From the NCBI GenBank assembly GCA_028023455.1, contig JAQFVV010006245.1, positions 5,081,276 to 5,145,275 on the forward strand: a stretch of 64,000 nucleotides of DNA, read 5' to 3'. Positions 59,677 to 64,000 of this stretch are shown piece by piece. Numbering within the stretch: the stretch's first letter is position 1; each line of letters starts with the position of its first letter. Below the pieces are notes generated by a model, which was given only the letters and a program-made list of their open reading frames with translations, was not told the DNA's origin and did not search any database. Both the position numbers and the translations under genes were made by a program. The DNA comes from Epiperipatus broadwayi. Taxonomy: Eukaryota; Onychophora; Udeonychophora; Euonychophora; Peripatidae.

Positions 59677-60520
59677 AATAAGTTCAAGAAAAGTCCCAAG
59701 GTCAGCTTTGAAGAAGGAGCCAGACAACTATCCATGACTGATCACAATATTGAATATACATGAACTGCTTCTGTTGGGTAGATAAGTGACAGTGGATTAT
59801 GTGTCAAATCATTTGCGTATTAGCCATGGCTCTGTCTATGCAATAATCCACGACAAATTTTGAGTTTCAAAAAGTTTGTGCAAAATGAATGCAAAGCAAA
59901 TCACAGAACACAGACAGAAGTATTTGAATGTCTGCAAACAAAATTTTTCTAATATTCTAAAAACTGTGAAATTTTCTTAAAAATAATTTATTACTGATGA
60001 TGAATGTGATTATTTACTGCAGAGTATGGAATGGAAACTTTCTCATTTGCTGACTCAAAAAAATTCAAAAGTCAACTATAGTTGAAAAATTGATGCTTAT
60101 TAATATTTTTGGGATTGGTTCAACACTCAATAGTGCTTGTTATAGTGGAATGCTTACTAAAAAGCTGAAGCCTAAAATTCAATCAAAATGCAGGTGGCTG
60201 CTGTCCAAGGTGTTGTATCATTGCATAACAATGCATTTCTACACACCATTGCTGACACAAGACTTTCCAGAATTTCATTTTGAGATGTCAAAGCATTCTT
60301 TCTATAATGATTATATTGTCTGATTGGACTATTACTGTTTGATTCCCAAAAACAGCCCTAAGAAGATGAAGTTTTATGCCTGATGTACGAAATGAAAGCA
60401 AAGATGTATTCATGGCTCACTGCTCAGCCTAAAACATTTTTTACTGAGAGAATACAGCAACTTGTTGACAGATGAATGAAGTGTATTGGAAAATAGGAAG
60501 AATATTTTGAAAAATGATGT
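59677..60520 (+). pseudogene. mariner-like transposase, decayed
   Basis: Across changing frames the sequence follows a mariner transposase: SFEEGARQLSMTDHNIE with DSGL (N-terminal helix-turn-helix part), IDLRISHGS-type reading (AYxPWLCLCNNP region, 59.81 kb), HRTQTEVFECLQ (59.91 kb), ITDDEC-DYLLQSMEW (59.99-60.03 kb; the first catalytic Asp region), KPKIQSKCR-LLSKVLYHC (60.17 kb), LHNNAFLHT (60.22 kb; the HDNARPH motif with Asp changed to Asn), EFHFEMSKHSFYN and DWTITV-like DYYCLIPK (60.27-60.35 kb; the PYSPDLAPSDYHLF region), and KTFFTERIQQLVDR-MKCIGK-EEYFEK at the end. At least four frameshifts and several stops are present. No TIR was found. Confidence 0.85.
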
Positions 60521-60838
60521 TGTCTTTTAAAGTTGATTGAAATAAATTCTAAACCAAAGTGCAGATAATTTATGACCTAACCTTAAAAAATGATAATAGC
60601 TATTACATTCCATTTTATTTTTGAATCTGTTGATTAAACTTCAATAATATTTAGGGGAAAAAATCTCACTAGAATTACACATGGATCTGGAAAAAGAAAT
60701 TTCTATGCAATATCATAAAACCTTCATTTCCTATGCCATAATTTTTTAGATGTTTGAAAAAAGTTTTTAGTTGAATATCAAAAAATGGGATCTTTATTTG
60801 AAATATATTTTTATTGACAAATCTATGTCTCAATTAAC

Positions 60839-61084
60839 TTGACAATTTTTTATAAAAAAATTTGTGAGGCAGCTTCTTTTCTAATATGTGATGGAAGCAT
60901 ATTTGAAAACAAAGGAATAAACTTGAATGAGCTAATGATATTTCTCATGACAATATTTGAGGTTGAAAAACTATATCTCAATTTACTGATAATTCTGATC
61001 TACTTAATGGCTTTTTATGAAATTTTTTGCGATGCAACTTTTTTTTTGATATCAGACAGAAGAATATTTGAAAATAAAGATTAG
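60839..61084 (+). pseudogene. duplicated fragment resembling the zinc-ribbon part of IS1595/Merlin-type transposases
   Basis: Two tandem readings of one sequence: FYKKICEAASFLICDGSIFE followed by NKGINLNELMIFLMTIF (60850-60960), and FYEIFCDATFFLISDRRIFE followed by NKD (61014-61084). The pattern C-x-x-x-x-SxxxGSxFExxxINLNELxxF recalls the region after the zinc ribbon in IS1595-family and Merlin transposases (C-x-x-x-SIRKGSFFExSxLxLxELL). The catalytic part is absent and the evidence is short, so this stays tentative. GATATTTCTCATGA-AATATTTGAG follows each copy. Confidence 0.35.
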
Positions 61085-62404
61085 ACTATCCAGTGATATT
61101 TCTCATGATAATATTTGAGTAACTAGCAAACTCTCCATACATCAGTGCCACCAAGTGCAAGCCTATGTAATCAATTGGTGGAGGAAGGTTTGTGCCAAAA
61201 ATCTCTATCTAGTGCCTATTCATCCAATATCCCCAGACTAATTTTAGCTTGTGGCTTTCATCAGTGAGAAGCCATGGATTTGAATGCACCACACCTAAAT
61301 ATTATGATTTAATGCAACCCTGCAGCAACCATCTTTTACCTATTTGGTTAACTATAAAGCTAAGAGCCCAAGATGAAAACAAAATAATGTTTTTAATCCA
61401 AGCTCATTTGATTGTATAGTCATACAGATTGATTGCATATCATACAGATCTGAATTCAGTTTAGCATCCATACATTTTTGTGTCTGGTTTTTCAAAAAAC
61501 CTAGTCACCATTTTTCTATAGATGGGATAGGCATAAAACCAACAAAATATCACATGACTACCATTCTGTACCCTTACACAGGCTGTTAATGACTAGCAAA
61601 CTCCATACAGTAGTGCCACCAAGTGCTAGCCTTCATAATCAATGGGTGCTGGAAGGTTTGTGCATAAAATCCTTATGTAGTGCCTATTCATTTAATATTT
61701 CCAGACTAATTTAGCTTGTGTCTTTCATCAGTGAGGAGCCTTAGACTTGATACTACTGCACTTAAATCTTAACATCTAATGCAACCCTCCAGCAGCCACC
61801 TTTTACTTTTTTAGCTAACTATAAAGCTAAGAGCTCAAGATGAAAACAAAAATAGTTATTAAACAAGGCAAAACTTTCCATACAGTAGTGCCACGTGTGC
61901 CAATCAATGGATGCCAGGGGGCTTGTGCATAAAATCCCTATCTAGTGCCTACTCAACCAATATCTCCAGACTAGTTTCTGGCTTGTGGCCTTTGTCAGTG
62001 AGGAGCCTTGTATCTGAGAGCACTGCATCTAGATCTTAGGATCTAATGCAATCCTCCAACAGCCACCTTTTATCTCTACTTAACTACAAAACTATGAGAA
62101 TGAAATCGAAAACACAATTTTTTCAATCTAAGCTCAATAGCTTATATAGTCATATGGGTCTGAACTTAGTTCAGTACCCATACATTTTGATGTCTTTGGC
62201 TCTTTAACAACCATAGCTACCACTATCCTATTAGGCAGGATTGGTGTCAAACCACTAAACATCACATGATCACTATCCATTATACTAGCACATAATTGTT
62301 ATTAAACAAGGTAAACTCTCCATACATTAGTGCCACACTGTGCCAACCAGAGTAATCAGTGGATGCCAAAAAGCTTGTGCATAAAATCCCTATCTAGTGC
62401 CTAC

Positions 62405-62466
62405 TCATCCAATATCCCCAGACTAGTTTCTGGCTTGTGGCCTTTGTCAGTGATGAGCCTTGGATC
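62405..62466 (-). ncRNA. hammerhead-B copy with damaged core
   Basis: On the minus strand the outer stem I (ATCCAA/TTGGAT), stem II GGC-CACAA-GCC, GAAAC-TA-GTC and all spacing are intact, but the core reads CTGACAA instead of CTGATGA (62450-62444). Two invariant bases changed, so cleavage is not expected. The copy at 61.96 kb has the same CTGACAA, showing they derive from one damaged source. Confidence 0.7.
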
Positions 62467-62821
62467 TGGGAGCACTGCACCTAGATCTTAGGATCTAATG
62501 CAACCCTCCAGCATCCATTTTTTATCTCTACTTAACTACAAAACTATGAGAATGAAAATAGTGATCATGTGAAGTTCAGTGGTTTAACACCAATCCTGCC
62601 TCATAGGATAGTGGTGGCTATGATTGTTAAAGACAAAAGACACCAAAATGTATGGGTGCTGAAACTGAGTTCAAACCCATATGACTATATAAGCTATTGA
62701 GCTTAGATTGAAAATATTATTGTGTTTTCAATTTCATTCTCATAGTTTTGTAGTTAAGTAGAGATAAAAGCTGGCTGCTGGAGGGTTGCATTAGATCCTA
62801 AGATATAGGTGCAGTGCTCTC

Positions 62822-62885
62822 AGATCCAAGGCTCATCACTGATAAAGGGCACAACCCAGAAACTAGTCTGGGGATATTGGATGAA
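62822..62885 (+). ncRNA. hammerhead-B copy with one core change
   Basis: ATCCAA, CTCATCA, CTGATAA (62839-62845; one change, G to A, in CTGATGA), stem II GGG-CACAA-CCC, GAAA (62859-62862), GTC and TTGGAT. The compensated stem II (GGC/GCC in other copies, GGG/CCC here) keeps pairing although both sides changed. Confidence 0.7.
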
Positions 62886-63770
62886 TAGGCACTAGATAGG
62901 GATTTTATGCACAAGCCTTCTGACATCCATTGATTACTCTGGTTGGCACAGGGTGGCACTACTGTTTGGAGAGTTTTGCCTTGTTTAATAACAATTATGT
63001 GCTAGTATATAGTGATAATGTGATGAAAAATAATGTTTTTAATCCAAGCTTATTTGATTGTATAATAATACAGATCAATTGTATAGTCATATAGATCTTA
63101 ACTCCGTTCAGTATCCGTACATTTTTGTCTTTGCTTTTAAAAAAAAAACCAATCACTATTATTCTATAGGCAGGATAGGCATAAAAACCATCAAAACATC
63201 ATATGATTACCATTTTGTATGCTTACACAGGTTATTAATAACTAACAAACTCCATACTATAGTGCCATCAAGTAGAAGCCTTTGTAATGAATGGATGCAG
63301 GAAGGTTTGTGCATAAAATCCTTATCTAGTGCCTACTCATCCAATACCCCAGACTAATTTCTAGCTTGTTGTTTTCATCATTGAGGAGCTTTGGATTTAA
63401 GAGCACTGCACTTAGATCTTAAGATAATGGTGAATGGGGTTTTTGAAAAACCAAAGACACCAAAATGTAAGTATGCTGAGCTGAATTCAGATGTATATGT
63501 CTATGCAAGCAAATGATTGTGTTTTCCATCTTGGGCTCCTAGCAAAATGTGGCTGCTGAATGGTTCTATTAGATCCTATGATCTAGGTGCAGTGCTCTCA
63601 AATCCAAGGCTTCTCACCAATGAAGGCCACAAGCTAGAAACTTGTCTGGGGATTTTGAATAAATAGGCACTAGATAGGGATTTTATGCACAAACCTTCCT
63701 GCATCTATTGATTATGAAGGTTTGTACTTGCCAACTCTATTCTATGGAGAGTTTGCTAGTTATTAACAGC

Positions 63771-64000
63771 CTTTATAAACATATGAAATGATAGTCAGGT
63801 TATGTTTTGATAATATTTGAGTATTTAGAAGTTTAGTGTGTATACATTTTTTCTTTGAACAGGCACACACACAGTAATGTACCAGTGATCTTTTTCATGA
63901 TAATATTTGAGTGCTTACACTTTTTTCTTTGAACAGGAGCATAATATGCTCCTGTATAATGTGCTGGTGTTAAGAAGACTATTCTTAATATGCTTACATT
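63771..64000 (+). repeat. short direct repeats and a 21-base palindrome at the window edge
   Basis: AATATTTGAGT, then TTTTTTCTTTGAACAGG occur at about 63812-63863 and 63906-63937, a direct repeat. GATAATATTTGAGT also occurs at 61110, directly before the hammerhead-B complex. CAGGAGCATAATATGCTCCTG at about 63935 is a perfect palindrome around one central A. Confidence 0.65.

Larger units (their letters stand above)
61110..63770. repeat. second hammerhead-B complex, mixed orientation, two subfamilies
   Basis: At least six partial or complete units. Minus-strand units with period about 443 bp start at TTATTAAACAAGG (61855 and 62298). A diverged subfamily starting CTAGCAAACTC-CATACA-AGTGCCACCAAG occupies 61130-61855 and 63010-63420 (minus) and 63420-63770 (plus). 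Plus-strand units run at 62590-63010. Outer ends are inverted (CTAGCAAACTCTCCATACAT at 61123, TATGGAGAGTTTGCTAG near 63745), so the whole block is bounded by one inverted repeat. It is non-coding; the 99-codon frame at 63058-63357 is by chance. Confidence 0.85.

Noticed and set aside
1-64000. CRISPR arrays, operons, bacterial promoters or integrons
   Set aside because: No regularly spaced repeats with unique spacers; all signs point to animal nuclear DNA.

Overview
This window looks like intergenic DNA, strongly A+T-rich on both strands, from a repeat-dense invertebrate nuclear genome. There is no complete host gene. Three things point to an animal, probably a protostome. A nuclear copy of mitochondrial nad1/cob reads sensibly only with the invertebrate mitochondrial code (TGA=Trp, AGA=Ser, ATA=Met), and its ND1 has an arthropod-like flavour. 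Non-LTR elements of the RTE type end in TGATGA repeats. Several Penelope-like elements (PLEs) are present. I cannot name the species; an arthropod or a mollusc are the candidates I would test first. Nearly all short open frames in the window are chance frames in A+T-rich DNA.

Layout. 1-5330: A+T-rich DNA with a tRNA-Val-like relic (2.7 kb). 5.3-6.1 kb: head-to-head pair of PLE 3' ends. 7.1-11.7 kb: old RTE copy on the minus strand, interrupted at 9551-9741 by a palindromic element with a 15-bp target duplication. 16.6-17.9 kb: 1.24-kb terminal-inverted-repeat (TIR) element with 8-bp target duplications. 20.5-21.5 kb: mitochondrial nad1-cob insertion (NUMT). 25.7-27.3 kb: palindromic element, then an inverted array of about 472-bp units, one of which holds a hammerhead ribozyme with a complete core. 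29.2-30.9 kb: the only stretch resembling part of a host gene (a signal-peptide-like first exon with a perfect splice donor; a TATA+initiator candidate further on). 31.6 kb: old hammerhead-B repeat. 32.5-34.2 kb: RTE copy on the plus strand. 34.7 kb: hAT-like end. 35.35-36.73 kb: long fold-back element. 36.8-39.1 kb: PLE with inverted long terminal repeats. 39.9 kb: second palindromic element. 41.0-42.3 kb: hammerhead-B complex with one complete core. 44.7-46.1 kb: youngest RTE copy, with a 469-codon open frame. 47.8-49.1 kb: second TIR element of the same type as at 16.6 kb. 51.3-54.2 kb: nearly full-length degenerate RTE. 59.7-60.5 kb: mariner-like transposase relic. 60.8-61.1 kb: duplicated zinc-ribbon-like transposase fragment. 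61.1-63.8 kb: second hammerhead-B complex.

How the parts relate. RTE elements supply target-primed reverse transcription, and the 15-bp duplication around the 9.5-kb palindrome fits mobilisation by such a machinery. PLEs encode a reverse transcriptase plus a GIY-YIG endonuclease, and PLE long terminal repeats are known to carry hammerhead ribozymes. Here hammerhead cores or relics recur in several distinct repeat families (A at 26.6 kb; B at 31.6, 41-42 and 61-64 kb; PLE terminal repeats at 5.4/6.0 and 36.9/39.0 kb; weaker ones at 2.1 and 53.4 kb). The families A and B form units of about 450-470 bp in head-to-tail and inverted arrays with no protein-coding capacity. That resembles non-autonomous ribozyme retroelements of the retrozyme type and is the most interesting signal in the window.
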